Shown here one piece after another: positions 32,991-41,187 of a DNA stretch of 49,354 nt. The notes beneath the pieces were generated by a model. That model made no database searches. It was not told the origin of the DNA and saw only the letters and a list, made by a program, of their open reading frames with translations. The translations under genes were made by a program, and so were the position numbers. The number at the start of each line of letters is the position of its first letter. The stretch's first letter is position 1. This stretch comes from Clostridiales bacterium. GTDB lineage: Bacteria > Bacillota > Clostridia > Christensenellales > Aristaeellaceae. The DNA is taken from positions 1 through 49,354 of the forward strand of contig JAILIE010000084.1 in the NCBI GenBank assembly GCA_024695415.1, written 5' to 3'.

Positions 32991-33827
32991 ATGAATATGC
33001 CGATCATCAATTTCGACGAACACTTCGCGGAATACACCTCTGAATGGATGAAGAACCACGGGGCGGAATACGCGGATTACGACGCGATGGAAGCGGATAT
33101 GCCCCGGATTTACATGGGCTTCCTGAACACCCGCGCCAGATGGCTCGGCAGCGTCACGCCGGGATCCTATTTCACGCAGTTCGAGGATCCGAAGGTCCTG
33201 GTGGACTGGATGCGGAGCTACTGTGAGGAGCGGGTTCCCGTGCCGGACCTGCTTCTGGAGCAGATCAGCTTCGTCGGGAAACCCTGTGAAAAGCGGCTGG
33301 TGGAACTGCTGAAGGACGGGGAGGCGCCGGACGAGGCGCGCATGACGGCCGTGGAACTGCTGCGGGAGATGGAAAGCACGCAGCCGAAGATGCTGTATAT
33401 CAACTGGCAGCTGGACCGGGACGCGGAGGACGAGCTGAAGGACAACGCCCTGGAAAGCCTCTGCGCCATGGGGGACGTGGTGGTCCAGCCGATCCTGCAG
33501 GTGCTGAACAAGGCGAATGACGCCGGGCAGGAAGCGCTGCTGGAGGTGCTGACGCATTTCCCGGGAAACGAACAGACTTTTCAGCTGGCGGTCCGTCTTT
33601 TCCGGGAAAGAAAGGACCGGCGCGCGCTTTTCGCCGGATACCTGGCCAGGCTCGGGGACGACCGCGCGCTTCCCGTACTGACGGAAGCGGCGGCGGAATC
33701 CGGCCTGCCGTACCTGACCTTTATTGAGATCCGGAACGCGATCGAGGAACTCGGGGGTACCTGTCCCGAGCGGGAATATGAAGACGATCCGGAATACGAG
33801 GCGCTGAGGGACCTGGACCTGACCTGA
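32991..33827 (+). CDS. HEAT-like repeat protein of unknown function
   Basis: A 278-residue soluble protein with no signal peptide. The N-terminal part (YMGFLNTRARWLGSVTPGSYF) I cannot place. From about residue 100 to 260 it is made of repeated two-helix units (for example DEARMTAVELLREME, DNALESLCAMGDVVVQPILQVL, GQEALLEVLTHFP, GDDRALPVLTEAAAESG), which look like HEAT or TPR-like solenoid repeats, a protein-binding scaffold. The C-terminal tail is acidic. It starts 6 bases after hslO. A client-binding or assembly role near Hsp33 would be inference only. Confidence 0.6.
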   Translation: MNMPIINFDEHFAEYTSEWMKNHGAEYADYDAMEADMPRIYMGFLNTRARWLGSVTPGSYFTQFEDPKVLVDWMRSYCEERVPVPDLLLEQISFVGKPCEKRLVELLKDGEAPDEARMTAVELLREMESTQPKMLYINWQLDRDAEDELKDNALESLCAMGDVVVQPILQVLNKANDAGQEALLEVLTHFPGNEQTFQLAVRLFRERKDRRALFAGYLARLGDDRALPVLTEAAAESGLPYLTFIEIRNAIEELGGTCPEREYEDDPEYEALRDLDLT

Positions 33828-33864
33828 GGGACAGGCCGCAAAAAACAGGAAGGAGGAATGCCGG

Positions 33865-35847
33865 ATGCTGTGCCCGAAATGCGGATATTACTCGGAAAGC
33901 GAAGAGACAGTATGCCCCGCCTGCGGGGAGATCCTGAAGCATGATTCCGGTTTCCGCTCTCAAGGCGCCCAGGCGATCCGCCAGGGCAAAAAGGCCCGGG
34001 AAGCCGCCAAAAACCGCCCGGCATCCAAAAAGGAGGATCCGGAAAAGAACCGGCGGCGCAGGGGCGCCAGCCATGCCACGATTGAAATGCCCGCTGTCCG
34101 GGATACCCGGACAAACGAGGAAACCCAGTTCGACAACTATACGGTTCCGGATACCGGGCGGGGGCAGCAGCGCCCGTCTGAGACCTTTGAGCGCAGAAGG
34201 CGCTCCGTCTATGACGAAGAGGCGGATGGGGAGACCGCCGCCCGCTACCTGGCCGCGCGCGACAGCGGCCGGAACAGCCGGCGGGGAATGGTCAACTGGG
34301 TCAAGATCTTCATCATCACCTTCGTCACGCTGGTCGTGGTGCTGGCCGGAACCCGCCTCGTCCTGGACAAAACCTTCTGGGGAAACCAGAACAAGGCGCG
34401 TATGTGGACCCTGTTGAACGATACCTCCATCGGGAAGATCGTCATTCGCCTGATGGGGGACGATATTTCCTCTTCCGCGCTGTGGGCGGTGGGCGACGAA
34501 AAGATGAACGCCGGCGACGTGTACGGCGCGATCGCGTGCTTTGAAAGGGCCCAGGCCCAGGACCAGAAGGAAGGGGTCGTCGACGTGGACGGCCTGCTGA
34601 TGCTCGGCAACGCCTACGAGGCTGCCGGGGAACTGGATAAAGCGTCCGCGCTGTATGAGGCGATCTATACCGAAACCCCGTCCCGTACCGAGGCGTATGT
34701 CAATCATATCCGGATTCTCCAGAACAGCGACGATGAGAAGGATCTGGTCAAGGCCGGCGAACTGATGAAAACCGCGTATGAAAAGACCGGCGATACCACC
34801 TTCCAGACGCTGCGGAGCGACCTGCTTCCGGCACCTCCGGAAACCTCGCTGATCGCGGCGTTCTATGAAACAAAAAAAACGTTCTCCCTGACTTCCTATC
34901 AGGGATTTGACGTGTATTACACTTTTGACGCGGATGTGGAGCTGCCTTACGGCGGAACCAAGTACACGAAACCCATCACGCTGGACGAGGGCACCTATTA
35001 CCTGCGCGCGGTCGCGGTCGACGGGGAACTCGTGTCGGATGAGCTCAGGGCCACCTACAAGATTATCATGCCGAGCCCGCAGGCGCCGCAGTGCAACCTG
35101 GCTCCCAACACCTATAAGACCAGCCAGAAGGTCAAGCTCCGTCCCGGAAAGGATAACGAGAACGATGACGACATCGTGATCTACTATACCGTGGACGGGT
35201 CCAACCCGGATTCGGACAGCCCGATCTACCACACCGGGGACCAGATCCAGCTGGCCAACGGCTGGGTGACCCTGAAGGCGGTGGCGGTCAATAAGTACCG
35301 GAAGGTTTCGAACATGCTGGAAGTCAAATACAAGATCGAAGCCAACCCGAAACCCAAGACCGCGTTCTCATCGGAAGACGCCATCGGCAAGCTGAAAATC
35401 AACCAGACCACCCAGATGGAATTCCAGGAGATGTACGGCGAGGGAACCCCGGCCGGGGCGGTGGTGATGGAGAACTTCACGACGGAATGCCGCCGCTTTG
35501 ATTATCCCTGGGGATATGCCGTGATGAACCTGTCCAAGAAGACATGGGTACTGGTCGAGGTCTCCTTCCATACCACCGGCACCCTGGCCGGCCCGCGGAA
35601 AACACAGGTCGGCGACCAGGAAAAATATGTGGTGGACCAGTACAAGGATATGCTGCAGGTGGAAAGCAAAAGCGGGAACCGCGGCCTGTATTCCACGGAC
35701 AAGGGCACCGGGAAAATCTGGGTCCAGGAGGACGACACGAAAATCATCCGCTACCGCTATCCGGTCGACACGCACTGGGTGCAGCTGGAATACCACATCG
35801 GCACGAACGGACTGGTGGACAATATCGACCTGAAGTACATCCCGTGA
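33865..35847 (+). CDS. Zinc-ribbon membrane protein with TPR and chitobiase-C-like outside domains
   Basis: A 660-residue protein in layered form. A zinc ribbon at the N-terminus has cysteines 3, 6, 17 and 20 (CPKCG and CPACG). A charged cytoplasmic linker precedes one membrane helix (about residues 145-166, VKIFIITFVTLVVVLAG). Outside lie TPR-like helices (about 205-300; DVYGAIACFERAQAQ, GELDKASALYEAIY) and two domains resembling the chitobiase/hexosaminidase C-terminal family (about 345-400 and 413-495; VDGSNPDSDSPIYH), then a unique C-terminal domain. AGGAGG precedes the ATG. A second protein with the same N-terminal layout lies at 41188-42951. The role is unknown; carbohydrate or wall sensing is a guess. 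Confidence 0.75.
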   Translation: MLCPKCGYYSESEETVCPACGEILKHDSGFRSQGAQAIRQGKKAREAAKNRPASKKEDPEKNRRRRGASHATIEMPAVRDTRTNEETQFDNYTVPDTGRGQQRPSETFERRRRSVYDEEADGETAARYLAARDSGRNSRRGMVNWVKIFIITFVTLVVVLAGTRLVLDKTFWGNQNKARMWTLLNDTSIGKIVIRLMGDDISSSALWAVGDEKMNAGDVYGAIACFERAQAQDQKEGVVDVDGLLMLGNAYEAAGELDKASALYEAIYTETPSRTEAYVNHIRILQNSDDEKDLVKAGELMKTAYEKTGDTTFQTLRSDLLPAPPETSLIAAFYETKKTFSLTSYQGFDVYYTFDADVELPYGGTKYTKPITLDEGTYYLRAVAVDGELVSDELRATYKIIMPSPQAPQCNLAPNTYKTSQKVKLRPGKDNENDDDIVIYYTVDGSNPDSDSPIYHTGDQIQLANGWVTLKAVAVNKYRKVSNMLEVKYKIEANPKPKTAFSSEDAIGKLKINQTTQMEFQEMYGEGTPAGAVVMENFTTECRRFDYPWGYAVMNLSKKTWVLVEVSFHTTGTLAGPRKTQVGDQEKYVVDQYKDMLQVESKSGNRGLYSTDKGTGKIWVQEDDTKIIRYRYPVDTHWVQLEYHIGTNGLVDNIDLKYIP

Positions 35848-35857
35848 CCCGCGCCGC

Positions 35858-36082
35858 TCAGAGGAAGAGCGTGCAGCCCATTTCCCGGAACTCCTCAATC
35901 TTTTCCCGCAGCACGTCCTCCGGAACGTCGAAACGGCGGGAAAGGCAGGTCAGGCACAGGAACTGGCGGGCTCCGCGGTTGATCATCTTCCGGGTCATGG
36001 CGATTTCGTCCGGAATGAGCGGACGTCCGCATACGGTACAGGCCGGCAGGAGACTGCCGGCCTGGTTCATTTCCTTATCCAT
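35858..36082 (-). CDS. Small zinc-ribbon protein, 74 residues
   Basis: Two CxxC pairs (Cys15/18 CTVCGRP and Cys43/46 CLTCLSR) suggest a small zinc-binding protein; the rest is charged (DVLREKIEEFREMG). I do not recognise the family. The start is uncertain: ATG 36082 lies inside the end of the GH27 gene (8-base overlap) and lacks a ribosome site, so translation would be coupled; the alternative ATG 36070 sits too close to AAGGAA. It is the last gene of the ilvE operon and converges with the zinc-ribbon/TPR gene with a 10-base gap. Confidence 0.6.
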   Translation of the reverse strand: MDKEMNQAGSLLPACTVCGRPLIPDEIAMTRKMINRGARQFLCLTCLSRRFDVPEDVLREKIEEFREMGCTLFL

Positions 36083-37265
36083 TGTTTTTCACAAGCCTGC
36101 ACAGGTACAGGCGCATATCGCGGCCGGGAACGACCGGATTGAAGAAGTCGGATTTCCGCCCGAGGTCCTCGCCGGTGAAGGCGTCGGTGACCTGGAGCGC
36201 AAAACCGCTGTTGACCGGCAGGCCGATATCGATCATTTCCAGGTGAATCGTGGTTTCGGCTTCCGAAAGATTGATGTACGCCAGGGCGAACTCGCCGTCG
36301 GAGAGGTGGCGGAACAGCGTATAGGAGGAATCGGGAATCGAACGCCAGGGCATTTCGCCTTCCTTCGGATCCGGGTTGGAGGTAAAGACGGAACCTTTCC
36401 GGATCAGCATCGGCGGACGGCATTCCTCATCCTGGTCGATCCGCAGGAGGTTCCGGTTCTGCATCAGATCGCGGTATTCCGGCTGAATAGCCCGCAGGTC
36501 CGCGCCCATCATCAGTGGAACGCCGCACAGGCACCAGAGCGCGAACTGCATCCGGTATTCCTCGTAGGAACAGACCTTGCCGAAGCCCACGTTGCCTTTG
36601 CCGCCCATACCGACGGTCAGCATATCCATGTCGTTGAAGCAGCCGGAGCCGCTCATGCACAGGTTATCCAGCTGGGACTTGAAAATCCCGGTAAAGGAAG
36701 CGTAGTTATCCATAATGTCCCCGGTGGAACGGTACATATGGGCGCCGACGCCGGCCATCCATTTCCAGGGATCGTGCTGGCCCCAGTTGCAGGCGGAGAA
36801 CAGGATATCCCGTCCCGTGGATTTCAGCGCCATGGACATGGTCTGGTAACGGGCGCGGCAGTCCCCGGTTTCCGGGAAATTGCAGAAATCGTATTTCAGG
36901 AAATCGACACCCCAGGACGCGAAGGTTTCCGCGTCGACGTACTCATGGTCGTAGCTGGAGGGATACCCCGCGCAGGTCATGACGCCCGCGCAGGAATACA
37001 TGCCGAACTTCAGGCCCCTGGAATGGACGTAGTCGGCGAGGGCCTTCATGCCGTAGGGAAATTTCGCCGGGTCGGGCACCAGGCGGCCGTCCGCGCCCCG
37101 CTCGCGCAGGGACCAGCAGTCGTCGATGACCAGGTACTCGTAACCGGCCTCCAGGTATCCGTTATCCACCATGTAATCGGCCATTTCACGGATGAGGGCG
37201 TCATTGATTTTTTCACCGAAGGTGTTCCAGGAATTCCATCCGAGGGGCGGACGCTGAGCAAGCAT
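36075..37265 (-). CDS. Alpha-galactosidase, glycoside hydrolase family 27
   Basis: A 396-residue retaining alpha-galactosidase (melibiase). It opens with PPLGWNSWNTFGEKIND, has the galactose-binding EYLVIDDCWS, the catalytic nucleophile Asp in VDFLKYDFCNF (about residue 124) and the acid/base Asp in RSTGDIMDNY (about residue 182), and a C-terminal beta-domain. There is no signal peptide, so it probably cleaves imported alpha-galactosides (raffinose, melibiose, galacturonic-free oligomers) in the cytoplasm. The start is ATG 37265, with AGGAGG 8 bases upstream; an upstream in-frame extension lacks a ribosome site. No sugar transporter lies next to it, which is unusual for such a gene. Confidence 0.95.
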   Translation of the reverse strand: MLAQRPPLGWNSWNTFGEKINDALIREMADYMVDNGYLEAGYEYLVIDDCWSLRERGADGRLVPDPAKFPYGMKALADYVHSRGLKFGMYSCAGVMTCAGYPSSYDHEYVDAETFASWGVDFLKYDFCNFPETGDCRARYQTMSMALKSTGRDILFSACNWGQHDPWKWMAGVGAHMYRSTGDIMDNYASFTGIFKSQLDNLCMSGSGCFNDMDMLTVGMGGKGNVGFGKVCSYEEYRMQFALWCLCGVPLMMGADLRAIQPEYRDLMQNRNLLRIDQDEECRPPMLIRKGSVFTSNPDPKEGEMPWRSIPDSSYTLFRHLSDGEFALAYINLSEAETTIHLEMIDIGLPVNSGFALQVTDAFTGEDLGRKSDFFNPVVPGRDMRLYLCRLVKNNG

Positions 37266-37290
37266 GGCAGTTACCTCCTTGAGCAGGCAG

Positions 37291-38169
37291 TCAGAATGGG
37301 GGATCAATCGTAAAAACAAGGCCGTCCAGCTGCGGTAGCCTGCCGGACGTATCCATTTTCAGGGATGTCGCGCACAGCTTCAGGCTGCGCGCCTTCGTGC
37401 GCCGGTTGAATTCCCGGTCGCCGTACAGGTCATCCCCGAGCAGGGGATGGCCGAGGGAAGCGAGGTGGGCACGGATCTGGTGCGTCCTTCCGGTGACCAG
37501 ATGGACCTTCAGCCGTGAAACCGGCCCGCTCTCCAGCGTCTCATAGCCGGTGACGATTTTCCGGGCGCCGGGCAGGGGATGGTCCAGGATCCGGACCTTC
37601 GCGCGTTCCGCGTCCTTCAGGAGGAAGGCGGTGCATTCGGCGGACGGCGGCTTCATAACGCCCCGGACCAGGCAGGTATAATACTTTTCCAGCGTCCGGC
37701 TTCGGAAAACATCCAGCAGGATTTCCAGCGCCTTTTCATTCTTCGCGAAAAGGCACAGCCCGCTGGTCCGGTTGTCCAGCCGGTGGCAGGGCTGCGGGGG
37801 AAAGGCGGCAGAGCCGTTTTCCTCCGCATGGAGCCGGCAAAGCTCCGTCAGCGGTATGCCGGGGGTGGAATCGGCCTCCACGCTGATTCCCGCGGGCTTG
37901 TTGACCAGCAGGACGTCGTCGTCCTCATACACCACGCGAAGGGAGGCGGAGGATCCGGCTTCCTTCCGGTCCGGAAGATACACGCGCAGGGTTTCCCCTT
38001 CACGCAGGACATAGTCCTTGCGGATCCGGACATTGCCGGCCTTGACGTCCCGGGAGGCAAAAAGGGCGCGAAGCGTGCTTTCCGGAAGGTCCGGAAGCGC
38101 GGCGCGCAGGTAGTCCCCGGCGCGCACACCGTCGGAAACGGCGGTAATGTCAAAAGTCATGAGGCCCAT
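37291..38169 (-). CDS. RluA-family pseudouridine synthase
   Basis: A 292-residue RNA pseudouridine synthase. An N-terminal S4-like RNA-binding region (DYLRAALPDLPESTLRALFASRDVKAGN as its core, about residues 18-45) precedes the catalytic domain with VVYEDDDVLLVNKPAGI and the catalytic aspartate in HRLDNRTSGL (about residue 132), then VTGRTHQIRAHLASLGHPLLGDDLYG. It could be RluD/YlyB-, YjbO- or YhcT-like; the target (23S rRNA or tRNA) cannot be told. It lies one base after the 353-residue unknown protein and 25 bases before the GH27 gene. Confidence 0.92.
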   Translation of the reverse strand: MGLMTFDITAVSDGVRAGDYLRAALPDLPESTLRALFASRDVKAGNVRIRKDYVLREGETLRVYLPDRKEAGSSASLRVVYEDDDVLLVNKPAGISVEADSTPGIPLTELCRLHAEENGSAAFPPQPCHRLDNRTSGLCLFAKNEKALEILLDVFRSRTLEKYYTCLVRGVMKPPSAECTAFLLKDAERAKVRILDHPLPGARKIVTGYETLESGPVSRLKVHLVTGRTHQIRAHLASLGHPLLGDDLYGDREFNRRTKARSLKLCATSLKMDTSGRLPQLDGLVFTIDPPF

Positions 38170-38170
38170 G

Positions 38171-39232
38171 TTACTGCACCCTGGAAGAGGAAAGGTAAAG
38201 CCAGCGGGGAATCTGCCCGCTGAGATCCTTCAGCGCCTTGAGCATATCATCCGTGGGCAGGGAGACGAGCATGGAGGACAGGACTTCCTTCATGTCCGCG
38301 TACGGAACGCCCTGCTTCGCCAGGATAATCAGATCCTCCACGGCGTCCTCCGGGGTGATCTCCGGACGGACCGCGTCCGCGAGGGTGGAAAGCATTCTTT
38401 CATACAGGGGAGATTCCAGGTCCGCGACGCTGTCGGAAGCGCTGCTGAGCGTATCCTGGTTCAGCTGCTGGAAATCCGGGGTCCTAAAGAAGGATTCCAT
38501 CTGTCCGATCATCCGGTCGGGATCCGCCAGGCCCGGATGAATGAGCAGCAGGCGGCCGTTGCGGTCATACACATAATCGTAGGCGGATTGAAGCATGCGG
38601 AGCACAAGGTCCGGCCGGTTGTCCGCGAAAGTGCCCTTCAACAGGGACTGCATATGGAGCATCGGGCCGGAGGCCTGCATCATGCCCATCAGGTACAGGG
38701 TATTGTCAATCAGTTCGTTCACTTTTTCGACATGGTCCCGGACCAGCCGGTGCTCGTCCCCCGCGAGGAGGATCAGGGCGGTGGCGCAAAGCTGATGCGG
38801 CATCTGCAGCGTCAGCACGCCATCCTCCCACTCCGCGCGGCACCAGAGGCGGCGCAGAAGGCTGCGGGCCGGGATCAGGTCGTTCCAGTCCTGCAGGGTA
38901 TGCCGGCCCCCGAAAAGCGCGAGGCGGACCAGCAGGTCATGCTCCTCCGGGGAAAGCAGCGCGCTTTCCGCCGCCATGGAGGAAAGGACACGGACCCGCA
39001 GGTCCTCGGCGGTATGCAGGGCGGGAGCGCGGAAAGCCGCGCGGTCTTCCGCGGCGTAATAGGAAAAATCATAGAGGGTTTCAGCGTCCGTATCCCCGCA
39101 AGCGGCGTCAAAAAGTCCATGGACAGGAAGGCTTGCGAGATCTTTCTCGCAAGCCTCAAGCTGTTCTGCCCGCAAAACGCTCATCGTTTTGTCGGCCCAG
39201 TGCAGGGGACGGGTATCACCTTGTCTGAGCAT
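38171..39232 (-). CDS. Hypothetical protein, 353 residues, mostly helical
   Basis: I do not recognise this protein. It has no signal peptide or membrane helix. The sequence reads as mostly alpha-helical with many leucines and regularly spaced hydrophobic blocks (for example PEEHDLLVRLALFGGRHTLQ, DHVEKVNELIDNTLYLMGMM, MLSTLADAVRPEITPEDAVE). A single AACGDTD segment near residue 44 does not match a known motif. A GGAAAGG-type ribosome site precedes the ATG. It sits 21 bases after ilvE and one base before the RluA gene, so it belongs to the ilvE operon. Confidence 0.7.
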   Translation of the reverse strand: MLRQGDTRPLHWADKTMSVLRAEQLEACEKDLASLPVHGLFDAACGDTDAETLYDFSYYAAEDRAAFRAPALHTAEDLRVRVLSSMAAESALLSPEEHDLLVRLALFGGRHTLQDWNDLIPARSLLRRLWCRAEWEDGVLTLQMPHQLCATALILLAGDEHRLVRDHVEKVNELIDNTLYLMGMMQASGPMLHMQSLLKGTFADNRPDLVLRMLQSAYDYVYDRNGRLLLIHPGLADPDRMIGQMESFFRTPDFQQLNQDTLSSASDSVADLESPLYERMLSTLADAVRPEITPEDAVEDLIILAKQGVPYADMKEVLSSMLVSLPTDDMLKALKDLSGQIPRWLYLSSSRVQ

Positions 39233-39253
39233 AATTTACCTTTCCGGGGGAAA

Positions 39254-40321
39254 TCAGATCTTCAGGATCCAGCCGAAGGGATCTTCCAGCCGGCCGTACT
39301 GGATCCCGGTCAGGGTATCGTAGAGTTTCTGGGAGATCGGGCCGATGCCGCCGTCGCCCAGGACGACCTTTTCATCCTTCAGGGCAAGCACACCCACCGG
39401 GCTGATGACCGCCGCGGTGCCGGTGCCGAAGGCTTCGGTCAGTTTGCCGGATTTCGCATCGGCGAAGATCTCGTTCACGTCGAGACGGGCTTCCTCCGCT
39501 TCGTATCCCAGGTTGCGGGCGAGTTTCAGCACGCTGTCCCGGGTGATGCCGGGCAGGATGGAACCGTTCAGCCGCGGGGTCACGATCTTATTGCCATAGG
39601 CGAACATCATGTTCATGGAGCCGACTTCCTCGACGTATTTCTGTTCGACACCGTCGAGCCAGAGAACCTGGGAGAAGCCTTTCTTCTCGGCGATATCGCC
39701 GGCCAGGATGGAAGCCGCGTAGTTGCCGGCGCACTTCGTGAAACCGACGCCGCCGCGGACCGCGCGGACATATTCGTCCTCGACGTAGATGCTGACAGGC
39801 TTCAGGCCCTCTTTGTAATACGCGCCCACCGGGCTGAGGATGATGAAGAACAGGTACTTCTTCGAGGCGTGAACGCCCAGGCCCACGTCCATGGAGATCA
39901 TGGTCGGCCGGATGTAGAGGGACGTACCTTCGCGGTGCGGCACCCAGTCCTGATCGATACGGATCAGCTGCTTCAGGCCTTCCAGCGCGGTTTCCTCATC
40001 CAGCGCGGGCATGCACATACGCTCAGCGCTGCGGGACATACGGGCCAGGTTGTCCGTCGGGCGGAAGAGCTGGAGCCCGCCGTCCGCGCGGCGGTAGCAT
40101 TTGCAGCCCTCAAAGATTGCCTGGCCGTAGTGCAGCACCATGGCCGCGGGATCGATCGGGAAATCGCCGTAGGGGACGATGCGGGCATTGTGCCAGCCGA
40201 CCCCCAGCTCGTAGTCCATCAGGAACATATGGTCGGTAAAAATCCGGCCGAATCCGAGGGCGGATTCGTCGGCGGGTTTCTGTTTGAGGTTCTGGGAAAG
40301 CGTCACCTGAATATCCAGCAT
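39254..40321 (-). CDS. ilvE: Branched-chain amino acid aminotransferase
   Basis: IlvE is a PLP enzyme catalysing the last step of valine, leucine and isoleucine synthesis (and the first of their breakdown) with 2-oxoglutarate/glutamate. The 355-residue protein is of the larger fold-type IV class. It shows VLHYGQAIFEGCKCYRRADG, RIDQDWVPHREGTSLYIRP, the PLP lysine in GVGFTKCAGNYAAS (about residue 195) and the C-terminal GTAAVISPVG. The ATG at 40321 has AAGGG 6 bases upstream; the longer frame to 40351 has no site. It is the first gene of a five-gene operon and its promoter holds a striking palindrome. Confidence 0.95.
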   Translation of the reverse strand: MLDIQVTLSQNLKQKPADESALGFGRIFTDHMFLMDYELGVGWHNARIVPYGDFPIDPAAMVLHYGQAIFEGCKCYRRADGGLQLFRPTDNLARMSRSAERMCMPALDEETALEGLKQLIRIDQDWVPHREGTSLYIRPTMISMDVGLGVHASKKYLFFIILSPVGAYYKEGLKPVSIYVEDEYVRAVRGGVGFTKCAGNYAASILAGDIAEKKGFSQVLWLDGVEQKYVEEVGSMNMMFAYGNKIVTPRLNGSILPGITRDSVLKLARNLGYEAEEARLDVNEIFADAKSGKLTEAFGTGTAAVISPVGVLALKDEKVVLGDGGIGPISQKLYDTLTGIQYGRLEDPFGWILKI

Positions 40322-40351
40322 GAAAGACCCTTCTTTCTGAAATAAAATCAC

Positions 40352-40384
40352 GAGTATTATACTCCTGTTAATACAGGATTGCCA
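40352..40384 (-). promoter_or_regulatory. ilvE promoter with operator-like palindromes
   Basis: On the minus strand a weak -35 TGGCAA (complement of 40379-40384), a 17-base spacer, and TATAAT (complement of 40356-40361). The spacer is almost filled by the inverted repeat TCCTGT-N4-ACAGGA (40363-40378). The -10 box lies within a second palindrome, GAGTAT-T-ATACTC (40352-40364). A weak -35 with symmetric sites over the polymerase contact suggests a regulated promoter. Confidence 0.6.
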
Positions 40385-40399
40385 TGTCTTTTTCCTGTT

Positions 40400-41161
40400 T
40401 TACATTTCGTCCCGGATGTCCTCGACGGAAATCGGAAAAGTGACGAAGCCCAGTTCCTCGTCGGCGATAATTCCCGGGCGGATGAAGAAGACCGGATTCT
40501 CGTCCTCATCCAGGTAAAAGTCGTCCGCGGGAGTGAAGTAATCCAGCAGATCCTCTTTCGTGACGTCGTCGTAGAACGGGAAATCGTCCTCGTTGTCCCC
40601 GATCATTTCCATGACCAGCGTAAGGACGGCCGCGGCGGCTTTCTGGGTCTGTCGGTTTTCCATGAACTCATCCTGCGCGCCGACGTCCAGGATGCCCAGG
40701 ATCCGTGTCAGGTCGAAGGTGGAGCCGGGTTCGCCGTGCAGGAGGGAGAAGGTGTTTCCTTCCCACCGGGTTTTCTGCCAGTCGCCGATCACGGTGTTCC
40801 GGACGAAAAGCACGGAAAAATACGTGTCCGTACTGCAGGTGACAGTATAGGTCTCGGTCACCTCCACCGTCTCCCCGGCGTCCATATAGCCGTCCGCCAT
40901 CAGGGGAATGGTGCTTTCCTCCAGTTCGGAAACCTTGTATTCGTAAAGCTCGTTAATCAGGGGAGCGCGGGAATCCGATTCGTCCGCGTAAGGGAAACAG
41001 TACGAATAGGAATAGTGTCCGGCCTGCGGATCCTCCTCGTCATACGGAATCACCACCGTATTCGCTAGGTCGCTTCCCAGCCGGATCGGGTCGGCAAGCG
41101 CGGAGGAACACACCGCGCAGATGATCAGGACGGCCAGCAGGAAACGGATTCCGTGTCTCAT
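40400..41161 (-). CDS. Secreted protein with DUF3298/RsiV-C-like domain
   Basis: A 253-residue exported protein: signal peptide ending SSALAD (cleavage after about residue 23), then an extracytoplasmic region. The C-terminal part, with DYFTPADDFYLDEDENPVFFIRPGIIADEELGFVTFPISVEDI, resembles the DUF3298/RsiV C-terminal domain, found in anti-sigma factor RsiV and in stand-alone secreted proteins. There is no N-terminal anti-sigma part. The protein is very acidic. It is the last gene of the operon led by the LCP gene and begins 26 bases after the zinc-ribbon gene. Confidence 0.7.
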   Translation of the reverse strand: MRHGIRFLLAVLIICAVCSSALADPIRLGSDLANTVVIPYDEEDPQAGHYSYSYCFPYADESDSRAPLINELYEYKVSELEESTIPLMADGYMDAGETVEVTETYTVTCSTDTYFSVLFVRNTVIGDWQKTRWEGNTFSLLHGEPGSTFDLTRILGILDVGAQDEFMENRQTQKAAAAVLTLVMEMIGDNEDDFPFYDDVTKEDLLDYFTPADDFYLDEDENPVFFIRPGIIADEELGFVTFPISVEDIRDEM

Positions 41162-41187
41162 CGCCGTCTGCCTCCTTCAGTTCATGG

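Noticed and set aside
38147..40345. Long plus-strand frame opposite ilvE and the 353-residue protein
   Set aside because: Antisense shadow of IlvE, which has its PLP lysine and a promoter on the minus strand.
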